Source of the DNA: Pontibacter sp. SGAir0037
GTDB lineage: Bacteria > Bacteroidota > Bacteroidia > Cytophagales > Hymenobacteraceae
Assembly (NCBI RefSeq): GCF_005491705.1
Contig: NZ_CP028092.1
Location: 1,736,001-1,800,000 of the forward strand
DNA length: 64,000 nt
Direction: 5' to 3'
The notes below the pieces were generated by a model. It did not search any database and had not been told where the DNA came from. It was given only the letters and a program-made list of their open reading frames with translations. Position numbers and translations under genes: made by a program. This document shows, piece by piece, positions 1 through 8,594 of the stretch; the stretch's first letter is position 1; each line of letters opens with the position of its first letter.

Positions 1-345
1 GCCCTTCTGCTGCCCTATAAACATAACCGAACGCCCGTCAATCTCACCAAAACCGCCAACCATCGCTTTGTCATCGCCTACTGTACGATCGCCATGCAGT
101 TCTACAAACTTATCCGTTATGCCCTCTACATAGTCCAAGGTATAAGGCCTGAGCGGGTGACGCGAAAGCTGGACACGCTGCCAACGGGTAAGGTTAGCAT
201 AGGTCTCTTTTTTCAGAGTCTTGATTTTCTCTTCAAGTGCCTTTACTGCCTCTGAAACATCCACCTGGCTTTCACTGGCCAGTTTTTTCATCTCCTGTAA
301 CTTGCCTTCTAAGGCGGCAATTGGCTGTTCGAAATCTAAAAGCAT
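1..345 (-). CDS. accA: Acetyl-CoA carboxylase carboxyltransferase subunit alpha (N-terminal part)
   Basis: Only the first 115 codons lie in the window; the rest runs off the left edge. The protein begins [16 protein letters not shown] and continues with [20 protein letters not shown] and [19 protein letters not shown], which is the standard AccA N-terminus: a helical segment, then the start of the carboxyltransferase fold. AccA and AccD transfer the carboxyl group from biotin to acetyl-CoA to give malonyl-CoA, the first step of fatty acid synthesis, in the cytoplasm. The ATG at 343-345 matches the usual AccA start. A good Bacteroidota-type promoter lies just upstream (370-401). Nothing looks damaged. 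The identification is secure although the catalytic part is not visible. Confidence 0.95.
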   Translation of the reverse strand, partial: MLLDFEQPIAALEGKLQEMKKLASESQVDVSEAVKALEEKIKTLKKETYANLTRWQRVQLSRHPLRPYTLDYVEGITDKFVELHGDRTVGDDKAMVGGFGEIDGRSVMFIGQQKG

Positions 346-369
346 AGTATCTGTCGCTATTTTGGATTA

Positions 370-401
370 CAAATTTAAGAGTTTATCGCGAAGCGCATCA
401 A
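370..401 (-). promoter_or_regulatory. Probable promoter of accA
   Basis: On the minus strand a TTG (complement of 399-401) is followed after 21 bases by TAAATTTG (complement of 370-377), which matches the Bacteroidota -33 TTG and -7 TAnnTTTG elements. Transcription would start about 20 bases before the accA ATG. Confidence 0.6.
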
Positions 402-501
402 GTAGAAAAAAAATTTAGCTCGATATAAAAAATAATATAGTTGGTTCTGAATGCTTTATATTTTTTTTAAAATATTTATACCGCAAAATACTCGCCAGCT
501 C

Positions 502-532
502 TTGCACAATTAAAATTAACCCTATACCTTTG
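502..532 (+). promoter_or_regulatory. Probable promoter of the tRNA-Asp pair
   Basis: TTG at 502-504, a 20-base spacer and TACCTTTG at 525-532 match the Bacteroidota -33/-7 promoter pattern. The predicted start is about 25-30 bases upstream of the first tRNA. Confidence 0.65.
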
Positions 533-564
533 CATCACTTTAACGGAAGAAGTTAAACGAAAAC

Positions 565-638
565 GGTCTGGTAGTTCAGTTGGTTAGAATGCCGCCCTGT
601 CACGGCGGAGGTCGCGGGTTCGAGTCCCGTCCAGACCG
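565..638 (+). tRNA. tRNA-Asp (anticodon GUC), copy 1
   Basis: The 74-base cloverleaf has acceptor arms GGTCTGG (565-571) and CCAGACC (631-637), discriminator G638, anticodon arm CCGCC/GGCGG around GTC at 599-601, and the T-arm GCGGGTTCGAGTCCCGT. The 3' CCA is not encoded directly after the discriminator. The copy at 694-767 is identical and 55 bases downstream, so the two are probably cotranscribed. Confidence 0.96.
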
Positions 639-693
639 CAGGTAAAACTGCGGTAACGTAGCAAGAGCAAAAGGCTCTATTTTTTAAAGTATT

Positions 694-767
694 GGTCTGG
701 TAGTTCAGTTGGTTAGAATGCCGCCCTGTCACGGCGGAGGTCGCGGGTTCGAGTCCCGTCCAGACCG
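694..767 (+). tRNA. tRNA-Asp (anticodon GUC), copy 2
   Basis: This is an identical 74-base copy of the first tRNA-Asp, with anticodon GTC at 728-730. It is followed at once by a strong intrinsic terminator (771-800), so the pair forms a two-tRNA transcription unit. Confidence 0.96.
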
Positions 768-770
768 CGA

Positions 771-800
771 AAGCCTGAGATGAAAGTCTCAGGCTTTTTT
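771..800 (+). terminator. Intrinsic terminator of the tRNA-Asp unit
   Basis: A perfect 10-bp stem AAGCCTGAGA / TCTCAGGCTT with a 6-base loop (781-786) runs into a T-tract, followed by GTTTT. The minus strand has no U-tract after the stem, so it acts on plus-strand transcripts. Confidence 0.9.
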
Positions 801-927
801 GTTTTAGAAGTTTTTACAAGATGGCCTGTTATTATTTTCCCCTGTCAAAGGAACATCATTAGCTCTTTCCTGCAAAAAGGCCGAGTTCAGAAAAGATCTA
901 TAAAAAGATAGCGCGGGCGCTCGCACC

Positions 928-962
928 AACAGAGACTTTTTTATTCGAGGTTAGTCTCTGTT
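928..962 (-). terminator. Possible terminator of the polysaccharide operon
   Basis: A 9-bp inverted repeat (AACAGAGAC at 928-936, GTCTCTGTT at 954-962) with a 17-base AT-rich loop lies 10 bases beyond the stop of the last polysaccharide gene. There is no clear U-tract after the stem, so this is a weak call. Confidence 0.3.
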
Positions 963-972
963 TCTGATTAGA

Positions 973-1722
973 CTATCTTATAAACTGAAAAATTTTCCGC
1001 AAAGGCTTTAGGTAGCGCGTCAGGAAAAACGGTTTCAGATTATTTACCTGCCAGGCCAGGTAGTCTTCCTGATTGGCTTTGAGCCTGTTGCTTATAGAAG
1101 CATTACTCTTCCCCCCCACCCGCATCCGGACCAATGTTTCCGGAATGTATACTGTACTGACCTGGTACTTATACAGCAGGCGGAGCATCAGTTCATAGTC
1201 TGCCGCAGTCTTAAAATGAGTATTATAGAATCCGTATTTTTCCAGGCAGGTTTTTCGCACATAAAATGTAGGGTGCGGAGGCATCCAGCCATACAGGAAA
1301 CTCCTTTTTGTAAAGCTTCCTGCTTTCCAGTTTCTGAACACTTTGCTCGTGTTATCCTGCTTCACATAGAGAAGATCACCGTAAGCACTGTCTGCTCCAT
1401 ACTGATTTAGAGTCTCAACTATTAAACCGATAGTGCCAGGATTATCAAGAATATCATCCGCATGTAACAAGCCTATTACATCGCCGGTAGCCAATCCTAT
1501 ACCTTTGTTAATGGCATCGTATAAACCGTTGTCTTTTTCTGAAACGAAAACAGACACAGCATCACCAAAGCTTCTGACAACGTCTATGGTCCCATCCGTA
1601 GATAGTCCGTCTACCACAATATATTCTATATTGCAGTACGTCTGCTCCAGCACCGATTGTATAGTGTCAGCAATGGTCTTAGACGCGTTGAAAACAACCG
1701 TGATGATAGAAACCTTTACCAT
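973..1722 (-). CDS. Family 2 glycosyltransferase (WfgS/WcaE-like)
   Basis: A 249-residue GT-A enzyme predicted to move a sugar from a nucleotide-sugar donor to a growing glycan at the cytoplasmic face of the inner membrane. Visible marks are the start KVSIITVVFNA (residues 3-13), VVDGLSTDGT (36-45), the segment SEKDNGLYDAINKGIGLATGD, and the metal-binding HADD (87-90). The SExDxGxYDAxNKG pattern is typical of the WfgS-like GT2 subgroup. It is the last gene of the locus, 9 bases after the acyltransferase at 1732-2298, with the tRNA-Asp pair just beyond. Its donor and acceptor sugars cannot be read from sequence. Family assignment is secure, specificity unknown. Confidence 0.9.
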   Translation of the reverse strand: MVKVSIITVVFNASKTIADTIQSVLEQTYCNIEYIVVDGLSTDGTIDVVRSFGDAVSVFVSEKDNGLYDAINKGIGLATGDVIGLLHADDILDNPGTIGLIVETLNQYGADSAYGDLLYVKQDNTSKVFRNWKAGSFTKRSFLYGWMPPHPTFYVRKTCLEKYGFYNTHFKTAADYELMLRLLYKYQVSTVYIPETLVRMRVGGKSNASISNRLKANQEDYLAWQVNNLKPFFLTRYLKPLRKIFQFIR

Positions 1723-1731
1723 TTCCAGAAG

Positions 1732-2298
1732 CTAAGCAAGTATTGTTCTGGTGCGCTTTGCAGTTGCAGGATTGCCTTGGTATACAGTATAAGGCTCCAT
1801 AGCAGTTGTAGCAACCGAACCAGCTGCTAAAACACTATGCGAACCACAGCTTACACCAGGACATACCAACGCTTTCGCTCCGATCCAGACGCCTTCCTGT
1901 ATGTCTATAGCACCCACCAGCAAATCAAACCCTTTTTTCTTGTAGTCATGACTTCCAGTAAGTAGCATTGCCCCCTGCGACAGCACCACATTATCAGCTA
2001 TCCTTACCTGAACCAGGTTATCAATCCAGACATTCTCACCTATCCAGACATAGCTGCCGATCTCTAAAAGCCATGGGTACTTGATACGGATGCCAGGCTT
2101 TAGCACTACCTCCTGCCCCACGCTTGCCCCAAAGAGCCGCAAGAGCCATACTTTAAGTTTACTGAACGGATTAAGCGGGTTCAAAAAGAAAAAGATATTT
2201 ACAAAATACCAACAGGTGCGCTTCAATGCGTTTCCACCTGGTTTGTACCAGCTGTTATTGTAGCTTCGGAGGGATACTTTATTTTGAGTAGCCTGCAT
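1732..2298 (-). CDS. WcaF-type hexapeptide-repeat acetyltransferase
   Basis: The 188-residue protein has the WcaF layout: an N-terminal amphipathic part (NNSWYKPGGNALKRTCWY), then a left-handed beta-helix from about residue 70 to 165 with irregular hexapeptides such as IGENVWIDNLVQVRIADNVVLS and the conserved TGSHDY segment carrying the likely catalytic His. Members use acetyl-CoA to O-acetylate sugars of exopolysaccharides such as colanic acid. It sits 2 bases from the next upstream gene in the operon and 9 bases before the final GT2. The C-terminus has the usual GNPA turn (YQGNPATAKR). Which sugar is acetylated is not known. Confidence 0.88.
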   Translation of the reverse strand: MQATQNKVSLRSYNNSWYKPGGNALKRTCWYFVNIFFFLNPLNPFSKLKVWLLRLFGASVGQEVVLKPGIRIKYPWLLEIGSYVWIGENVWIDNLVQVRIADNVVLSQGAMLLTGSHDYKKKGFDLLVGAIDIQEGVWIGAKALVCPGVSCGSHSVLAAGSVATTAMEPYTVYQGNPATAKRTRTILA

Positions 2299-2300
2299 AG

Positions 2301-3452
2301 TTACACTTTAAATAAGGCTTTGTTAGCTTCTATATGAGTTGGATCGTGTATGAAGCTGATGGCGCAATTAAAAGCATTTGCTGAAATTTGATCGTACTGC
2401 TCCTGTTCCATGCCCAGAAAAGCCTCAATGGCTTTTATATATGATTGATGGTTTGTCAGGGCGATGTCATAACCAACTTTCTTTTCATGCAGATTTTTCC
2501 AGGGTGTCTGATCACTGATGATAACCGGACAACCCGTTGTGAGACTTTCCAGGATAATATGTCCAAAATTTTCACCCTGAGTCGGCATAAAAAGGACATG
2601 GTACTGTTTTAACGTTTCAAATACAAGTTCACGATCAAGGCTTTCTTTATACCTGACAGATACATTATGCGGCATTTTAGCAATTACTCTCTGGCACTGC
2701 TCCCAATAGGCAATATTATAAACCGGGCCATAAATATCGAAACAGATTTTTCCGGTGCCCTCGTAAGCTGACAGAACTTCTAATGCAAACAATGTATTCT
2801 TTTCAGGAGATATTCTGGCTATACTTACAAGCTTCAATTCCCCTGCTTTTTTTTCTCTTGCAGAAAGTGAACCAGCGTTAACAGCTTTTGCCATGTTGGC
2901 AGCAACCCACACGTTTGTTTCACTACCAAGAAGTCCTTTAATATCCTGCGCCTCCTTTGGGTTGGTAGCATGAAACGTAACGTCCTGGTAAAGCCGAAGA
3001 AGCCTGACAATTTTAAAGAAAAGGGTTTTCTTTGTTGCTTTAACCTGCACAGCACTTTGGGCAAACATACCGCGCCCTGCCACTATAATATGCTTATGAC
3101 TCAGCCTTTTAGCTACGACTAATGGTATCAAAGAAAAATTTAAAGAATAGATACCATTGATATAGATATAATCAGCCAGTACTGCTGCTGTTAACCGTTT
3201 AATATTTCGGTAATTGATTTTATCTTTAGACAGATAATATACCTGAACGCCCTCCACCTCATTCCAGGAGTCAGAAGCTACACCAGGATAGGGTATATCT
3301 GAGCAATAATCGGTATTGCGGGTAATAATATAGAACTGAAAATAGGCTTTAAGATGAGCAACCAAGTTGGCACACGACTGTATAGGTCCCCCGGCTTTAA
3401 ACCCCGGCAGGTACCAGTCTATAAAAATTAATATCTTAGGTAAAGGTTTCAC
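2301..3452 (-). CDS. Family 4 glycosyltransferase
   Basis: The 383-residue protein has the GT-B fold. The N-terminal Rossmann domain opens with KILIFIDWYLPGFKAGGPIQS (residues 6-26), where the GG loop sits near the acceptor. The C-terminal donor domain begins near LKLVSIARISPEKN (207-219) and has the retaining-GT4 signature with E294 and E302 (GENFGHIILESLTTGCPVI). The start is GTG, overlapping the stop of the upstream gene as GTGA, which suggests translational coupling. Together with the neighbouring WcaF and GT2 genes it resembles the end of a colanic-acid-like cluster. Sugar specificity is unknown. Confidence 0.88.
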   Translation of the reverse strand: MKPLPKILIFIDWYLPGFKAGGPIQSCANLVAHLKAYFQFYIITRNTDYCSDIPYPGVASDSWNEVEGVQVYYLSKDKINYRNIKRLTAAVLADYIYINGIYSLNFSLIPLVVAKRLSHKHIIVAGRGMFAQSAVQVKATKKTLFFKIVRLLRLYQDVTFHATNPKEAQDIKGLLGSETNVWVAANMAKAVNAGSLSAREKKAGELKLVSIARISPEKNTLFALEVLSAYEGTGKICFDIYGPVYNIAYWEQCQRVIAKMPHNVSVRYKESLDRELVFETLKQYHVLFMPTQGENFGHIILESLTTGCPVIISDQTPWKNLHEKKVGYDIALTNHQSYIKAIEAFLGMEQEQYDQISANAFNCAISFIHDPTHIEANKALFKV

Positions 3453-4450
3453 TTGGCTGTTTCAGTTACACGGGCATATAAAGCCTCATACTGCGATGCT
3501 ATTTTTTCCGGACTGAAACGGGCAACATTTACCTTGCCAGCCTTTACTAAAGAAGCTCTTAACTGGTCATCTTCAATTAACTTTTCAATGGCGGCCCTTA
3601 TTTCTGAAGCCTTGTAAGGGTTTACGAAGAGAGCCCCCTCTCCCGCTACCTCGGGCATAGAGGCAGTATTGCTGGTGATAACAGGTATTCCTAAAGCGTT
3701 CGCTTCCAAAATTGGCATTCCAAATCCTTCGTACGTTGAAACAAAAGTAAGTATATCCGCTTTGTAGTAAAGCTCCAACACCTCCTGATACTTCAAATTA
3801 AAATAATTTTCATAACGAATGCCCTGTCGATTTAATAAATTTACCTGATCCTCCGTTAATTTACCTAAAATAAGTATTTTACAGGACAAGCCTGTAACAG
3901 CTTCCACCAGCATTGAAAGATTTTTATTGCTTTTAGTTCCCACCTGGAGCAAAACCGGTTCCTGCTTATTTATAGTTTCCTTTGGCTTGTAGGCTGCCTC
4001 CGGAATCTGTATACAATTAGGTATCACCACCACTTTACTCTCAGATACACCTGTGGCCTGAATCAGCTTTTTTTTACTGTGATGTGAAACAACAGTAATA
4101 AATGCAGCCCTTTTAACCGGAAGCTTTAGCCAGAAAAGGGAAAGTAAAAGATTCTTCAACCAATTAGAACCAGCTAGGGATTCAATATCGTGAATGGTTA
4201 AGACAGTCTTTTTTCCATCTAATACCAAGGCAATGTAGTTTACATCCCCCGTAATATGGTTAATGTCTCCCTGTCTGCGGGCAGCATAAAAGCAATTTTT
4301 TATTAAAGCCACGGGATGAATGGCTGTTTTATAGGGTAAAAAAATTTTATTAGAGCTATGGTTTAGGAGATTCTTAATGATAACATTGAACAGAGTTTCA
4401 ATGCTGTAAAAAGAGAGACTTGGTTTACGGAAAAAGAAACTAACAAGCAT
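3449..4450 (-). CDS. Family 4 glycosyltransferase
   Basis: A 333-residue GT-B enzyme. The donor half starts near EPVLLQVGTKSNKN (164-177) and carries the retaining signature STYEGFGMPILEANALGIPVI with E241 and E249. The N-terminal half contains INHITGDVNYIAL and VLTIHDIES, as in mannosyl/rhamnosyl-type GT4 enzymes that act on lipid-linked glycans. It overlaps the next gene by 4 bases (GTGA) and follows the Wzy-like gene after 15 bases. Confident as GT4; donor not determined. Confidence 0.88.
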   Translation of the reverse strand: MLVSFFFRKPSLSFYSIETLFNVIIKNLLNHSSNKIFLPYKTAIHPVALIKNCFYAARRQGDINHITGDVNYIALVLDGKKTVLTIHDIESLAGSNWLKNLLLSLFWLKLPVKRAAFITVVSHHSKKKLIQATGVSESKVVVIPNCIQIPEAAYKPKETINKQEPVLLQVGTKSNKNLSMLVEAVTGLSCKILILGKLTEDQVNLLNRQGIRYENYFNLKYQEVLELYYKADILTFVSTYEGFGMPILEANALGIPVITSNTASMPEVAGEGALFVNPYKASEIRAAIEKLIEDDQLRASLVKAGKVNVARFSPEKIASQYEALYARVTETAK

Positions 4451-4465
4451 GGCACATTCCCGTTT

Positions 4466-5845
4466 CTAAAGCTCCAGTTTCAGGACCTTTCTAAAGCCAT
4501 AAAACACTATAAACATTGTGATGGCTGCCTTTGTGAGGTAATTGAGCGTAGTGGTAAGGTCTGTTTCAGCCTTGATCACCTGCAGAAAAAGGAATGGAAT
4601 CCAAAGCAGTAAGGTTGGATTTTCTCTACACTTGAGAAAGATATAGCGTAACATAAAGCTATACACCAGCCCAATGAAAAACATAAACAGCATTCCTCTC
4701 TCTTTACCATAGTTCCCATAGGCTTCCCCAATCAGGCTGATGTTCATGCTGGTTCCTTCCTGTAAAATAATTCCAGTAAACCGCTCCATCATTACCCGGC
4801 CTCCGGCCATTGCCTTGTTTTCTGAAATGAACCTGGGTAAAAGCGCAGCACTGAAAGCACCCTCAATTGTCTCGCCTTCCGCAAATGGCTCTACATTAGG
4901 CACAAAGGTCATCACCCTGGAGATGATCCAGCCCTGGTTTAAGCGAGTGATGGTAGTAACATTGGCTTTAGAATCGAACAATGCTCCAGGAGAGAGTAAA
5001 CTCTCCTTCACCATCCCAAAAAATAATTCTGTTCGATCTAGTGTACTTAGGGAGGAACCAGACCAAGCAACGTTCCTGAATTGATACTTAACTGATTGTA
5101 GGACAAGCAATGAAAACATCACCAGTAATAATGCTGAATACCTTTTCGTAAGAGACACCTTATTTTTTATACAAAAAATAAACAGGAAAAAAAGTCCCCA
5201 TAATAACAGATCATGAAACATAGCTGCTGCCAAAGCATCTAAAACCAAGGAGCCGAATACAATATAAAGTACTATTTTTTTTGACGTATTACTGGTATAT
5301 AGGTAAAAGCAGCCTATAAATTTTAGCTGTGAGAGTAGGTGTAGAAAAAAAATAAGGAATGCTGGTGCAAAAGCAGATGCAAAAGAAGAAATAAATCCAA
5401 TATCAATAAGATAATAAGCAGCCTTGGTTTTAAGTGAAGTTGTTGAATGCAAATCATTAACAGTCGTTTTAGGGATATCTTTAACCCCTGCCACAGGAAG
5501 TAACAACCCTAGATGATATAGAATTACACCAGGAATAATGTAATTAAAATACTCTTCTTCTGGCACCTGCATGCCGTAAAAAGGATGATTTATACCTGTA
5601 TAATAACTTAAAATAGGTCCTATTATCCACTGAAGACAAGCCAAAAAAACAATTAACAAATTAATTGGGATGCCTTCGCCAAAACTAAACATTAAATTAT
5701 TTAGAATATAAAGTGAGAAAAGTGCACCGACTAATGCAAGAAATGACAAAGAGCTGAATACAAGGATCAATATACCCACTATCAATAGTGAGAAAAATTG
5801 AAAATAGATTTTATCGGATACTTTGTGCTTTATAAGCTTGTCCAT
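4466..5845 (-). CDS. Polytopic membrane protein, probable Wzy-type O-antigen/EPS polymerase
   Basis: A 459-residue protein with about ten to twelve hydrophobic segments separated by short loops and one larger periplasmic-type loop (about residues 250-360, TLDRTELFFGMVKES through RVMMERFTG). That layout fits Wzy polymerases and related O-antigen polymerase families, which join undecaprenyl-linked repeat units on the periplasmic side. No strict catalytic motif is conserved in this family, so the call rests on topology, length and location among glycosyltransferases. No Wzx flippase is visible in the window, while an ABC exporter (Wzm/Wzt) is, so its role in chain building is uncertain. It could also be another EpsG/WzyE-like membrane enzyme. 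Confidence 0.7.
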   Translation of the reverse strand: MDKLIKHKVSDKIYFQFFSLLIVGILILVFSSLSFLALVGALFSLYILNNLMFSFGEGIPINLLIVFLACLQWIIGPILSYYTGINHPFYGMQVPEEEYFNYIIPGVILYHLGLLLPVAGVKDIPKTTVNDLHSTTSLKTKAAYYLIDIGFISSFASAFAPAFLIFFLHLLSQLKFIGCFYLYTSNTSKKIVLYIVFGSLVLDALAAAMFHDLLLWGLFFLFIFCIKNKVSLTKRYSALLLVMFSLLVLQSVKYQFRNVAWSGSSLSTLDRTELFFGMVKESLLSPGALFDSKANVTTITRLNQGWIISRVMTFVPNVEPFAEGETIEGAFSAALLPRFISENKAMAGGRVMMERFTGIILQEGTSMNISLIGEAYGNYGKERGMLFMFFIGLVYSFMLRYIFLKCRENPTLLLWIPFLFLQVIKAETDLTTTLNYLTKAAITMFIVFYGFRKVLKLEL

Positions 5846-5866
5846 CTGAACTGAATAAACTATATT

Positions 5867-7045
5867 TTATGGTAAATTATCCAGGAATGCGTGACAAACT
5901 CTATCAAAATTCCAATCTGCTATCAACTCCTTAGAGACCAAACCCATTTCCTTCAACTCTGCTATAGGTTTAGATGCACACAACACCAGTTTTTCGGATA
6001 AAGATTCCAAATTTTCAGATTCAAATATATAACCATTCCTGCCTTCTTTCACCAAATCAACGGCACACCCTAATTTACTACTTGTTATTACAGGTAAACC
6101 ACATGCCATTGCTTCGTTCACAGCCAATCCCCAGGTTTCACTTACAGAAGGCAAAACAAAAACGTTAGCCATTCTATAAATCGATGGTATAATGGATTGG
6201 TTTTGAAAAGGTAAAAAATGAACATTGGCTACCTCTTTTGCCTCCTGCTTTAATGCAGACTCCAGAACGCCATCCCCCACCATCAGCAAAGCAATATTAT
6301 TTAACTTGATCTTCTTGAACGCAGCAAGAAGTAAAAGAGGATTTTTTACCTCCTCAAATTTGCCTATAAAGGCAAAAACAGTAGCTGATTTTGAAATTTT
6401 TAGACTTTCCCTCAGTTGAAACGCTTCCTGATTATATAATATATCATTTCCGAATCGTGCGTTGTCTATGGCATGCGGTGCGAAAACTAAATTCTTCTCT
6501 TTTAAACCATACTTCAAATAATACTGCCTATTATTTGTTCCAACATAAAGAGCTTTATCTATATGACTATACACCCAGGTTAGAAATAGTTTACGTATGA
6601 AACGTTTAACTCCTGGTTTTTCATTTAACAATGTTGAATCCCCTCTAAAGTATATTTTAACTTTACCTTTGAAATGCCTAAGAACTTTTAAGTGACTATC
6701 AAAGCTCCATCCATAAACTAAAATGATATCTGGCTTAAATTCAGTAATATCATCAATGATCGTTGGGTTGACTATGCCATTGAAACTGGAAGTGCTGGGG
6801 TTGCCTGAAGAATTTGTCAGAAATTTATATTCGTAATCTTCTAATAATGGAATGTCCCATTTAATTTTTTTTGCAAACCCCTTATCTTTTACTCTCAAGT
6901 AAGATTCGCCCAGGGAATAAAAGACCTTTACTTTTAAATAAGGATTTGCTGCCAATAATTTAAAAAGAGGTGCATTATATTGAATCGGATGACTACTTAT
7001 AATTGCTATCCTGCATTTTTTTGCGGAGGATTTAATTTTATACAT
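5867..7045 (-). CDS. Family 4 glycosyltransferase
   Basis: 392 residues. The N-terminal domain starts RIAIISSHPIQYNAPLFKLLA (12-32), a motif common in Bacteroidota GT4 enzymes. The donor domain begins near TVFAFIGKFEEVKNP (222-236) and carries the E-x7-E signature at E303 and E311 (VSETWGLAVNEAMACGLPVI). It is a retaining glycosyltransferase acting in the cytoplasm on the lipid-linked glycan. It overlaps the upstream gene by 8 bases. The gene is AT-rich, like its neighbours. Substrate unknown. Confidence 0.88.
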   Translation of the reverse strand: MYKIKSSAKKCRIAIISSHPIQYNAPLFKLLAANPYLKVKVFYSLGESYLRVKDKGFAKKIKWDIPLLEDYEYKFLTNSSGNPSTSSFNGIVNPTIIDDITEFKPDIILVYGWSFDSHLKVLRHFKGKVKIYFRGDSTLLNEKPGVKRFIRKLFLTWVYSHIDKALYVGTNNRQYYLKYGLKEKNLVFAPHAIDNARFGNDILYNQEAFQLRESLKISKSATVFAFIGKFEEVKNPLLLLAAFKKIKLNNIALLMVGDGVLESALKQEAKEVANVHFLPFQNQSIIPSIYRMANVFVLPSVSETWGLAVNEAMACGLPVITSSKLGCAVDLVKEGRNGYIFESENLESLSEKLVLCASKPIAELKEMGLVSKELIADWNFDRVCHAFLDNLP

Positions 7046-7838
7046 TGTATAAAGAAAATTCTTCTCTGGTCTTACTATCTAACAATTTTCCAAAAATTAA
7101 ATATTTCAGATAAGTCTTAATTTTAAATTTAGTTACAAGATCAGAAATAGCAGATGAATTGAATTTATGAACTATATAGATAGCACCGTAAAAAGGTAAT
7201 GTTTCTAAATTCATATTATATAATTGTTGAATTCTAGTTCTTAAATAACCATGCGATTCAAAAAAATTAAAATCAAATAGCCTATTAGTTTCGAGATCAG
7301 GAATAGGGACTAAATTGCTATTGATAATATGCGTACTACCGTTAATTCCCTGCAAGAGCTTGGATTTAATTAAAAATTTAGAATTCTCGAGGTAGATATA
7401 CCCCTTCTCTATTACCCATCCAGGCTTAGAAGCTGAAGAACTGTTTACAAATTTTGCAATTTTATTTGAAACAAGATCGTCACTGTCAACCGCCATTATA
7501 AAATTACAACCATCTCTCTTTGCTTTATCACAGCCAAAAGTTATTTTTTTCCCTTTATCAAACATATATTCAGCATACTTCCTGCTATAATATTTTAATG
7601 CATAATCTTCTAAATCTTCGATGCTATCACTGTTAAGATAGCTAAAAGGATATTGAATAAATTTGATATTAGGATGATCAAAGGTTAGCTCAGGTAGATC
7701 ATGATAAACTACATAAACTAAAAAGCCACTATTTGTTTGATTACAAATAGATTTTAAAGTTCTAGACAGTAATGCATTGTCATTTCCCCAGTCTTTAGAA
7801 TTAAATTTAGGTTTGACAGGTATAACAAAAGCTATCAT
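7038..7838 (-). CDS. Putative GT-A (family 2-like) glycosyltransferase
   Basis: A 266-residue protein with a GT-A look: IAFVIPVKPKFNS at the N-terminus (2-14), then FIMAVDSDDLVSNKI with a DSDD metal site at 118-121. Unlike classic GT2 proteins it has an inserted segment between the first strand and the DxD (residues 45-110), and it is more divergent, so the family call is tentative. It overlaps both neighbours (8 bases downstream, ATGA upstream), so translation is probably coupled. The product is likely a sugar transferase of the same pathway. Confidence 0.7.
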   Translation of the reverse strand: MIAFVIPVKPKFNSKDWGNDNALLSRTLKSICNQTNSGFLVYVVYHDLPELTFDHPNIKFIQYPFSYLNSDSIEDLEDYALKYYSRKYAEYMFDKGKKITFGCDKAKRDGCNFIMAVDSDDLVSNKIAKFVNSSSASKPGWVIEKGYIYLENSKFLIKSKLLQGINGSTHIINSNLVPIPDLETNRLFDFNFFESHGYLRTRIQQLYNMNLETLPFYGAIYIVHKFNSSAISDLVTKFKIKTYLKYLIFGKLLDSKTREEFSLYNV

Positions 7839-8581
7839 GATGAAATTCTAGAAAAAATATGATACTCGCCATTCGTATTAACACTATAATTGGTCGAAGT
7901 AATTCTAAGAATTTTGTCTGTAATACCCGGTTTTAAATTTTCGTGTATTTCCACAAACATATTGTTAGTCTGTCCTAACCAAGAACTATAATCACCCGAA
8001 AATATTTGCTCTTCGCTTCCTTCAATGTCCATTTTAAGTAGATCAATCTCATTTAGCTCGTATTGTTCAACTAAGTCATTAAGGGTTATGGTTTCGATAC
8101 AACCCGTGATATTTTGCTGACACTCTTCTACTATAAATCCAGCATCTCCCCAACCATTATCTTTTATAGAGATAAAAGTTTTACTACTCCACAGAGCTTT
8201 ATTAAGAATTGAAACATTATGATATTTACCTAAATTTTTAGAAAGCATCTTATAGTTTTCAGCTGCAGGTTCAAGAGCTATTATACTACTATCGGGATAG
8301 CGGCTTATAAAAAACAAAGAAGCTAATCCTATGTTAGCGCCACAATCAATAATAACTTTAGGAGAAGATAAATTGTCTACTAAATACTCATCATTTAAGA
8401 ATATCTGTGTAAAAACCTGAAAATCAGAATAATTATTTCTTAAATAAATTGGCCTTTTCAAACTATCTAGGTTAAGCTTGATTATACTCTTCTTCAGTAT
8501 AAAGCGCTGTACTAAAAAGCTTACTGTAAATGCAATGCCAAACCTGTTGATATACCTTAATAATACTTTGATTTTCTGCAT
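7835..8581 (-). CDS. FkbM family SAM-dependent methyltransferase
   Basis: 248 residues. The SAM-binding motif I is VIIDCGANIGLASLFF (76-91), the acidic ribose-binding residue is E104 in ALEPAAENYKML, and the FkbM C-terminal signature LLKMDIEGSEEQIF follows. FkbM enzymes O-methylate hydroxyl groups, including sugars in glycans. In this locus it probably methylates a residue of the polysaccharide. The start overlaps the next gene as ATGA. It is one of several FkbM-type domains in the cluster; the others are at 14157, 16459 (divergent) and the C-terminus of 28655. Confidence 0.88.
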   Translation of the reverse strand: MQKIKVLLRYINRFGIAFTVSFLVQRFILKKSIIKLNLDSLKRPIYLRNNYSDFQVFTQIFLNDEYLVDNLSSPKVIIDCGANIGLASLFFISRYPDSSIIALEPAAENYKMLSKNLGKYHNVSILNKALWSSKTFISIKDNGWGDAGFIVEECQQNITGCIETITLNDLVEQYELNEIDLLKMDIEGSEEQIFSGDYSSWLGQTNNMFVEIHENLKPGITDKILRITSTNYSVNTNGEYHIFSRISS

Positions 8582-8594
8582 GATAAATTAAGGT

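Noticed and set aside
221..418. A plus-strand open frame of 65 codons opposite accA
   Set aside because: It is the shadow of the accA 5' end on the other strand; the minus-strand reading gives clear AccA motifs.
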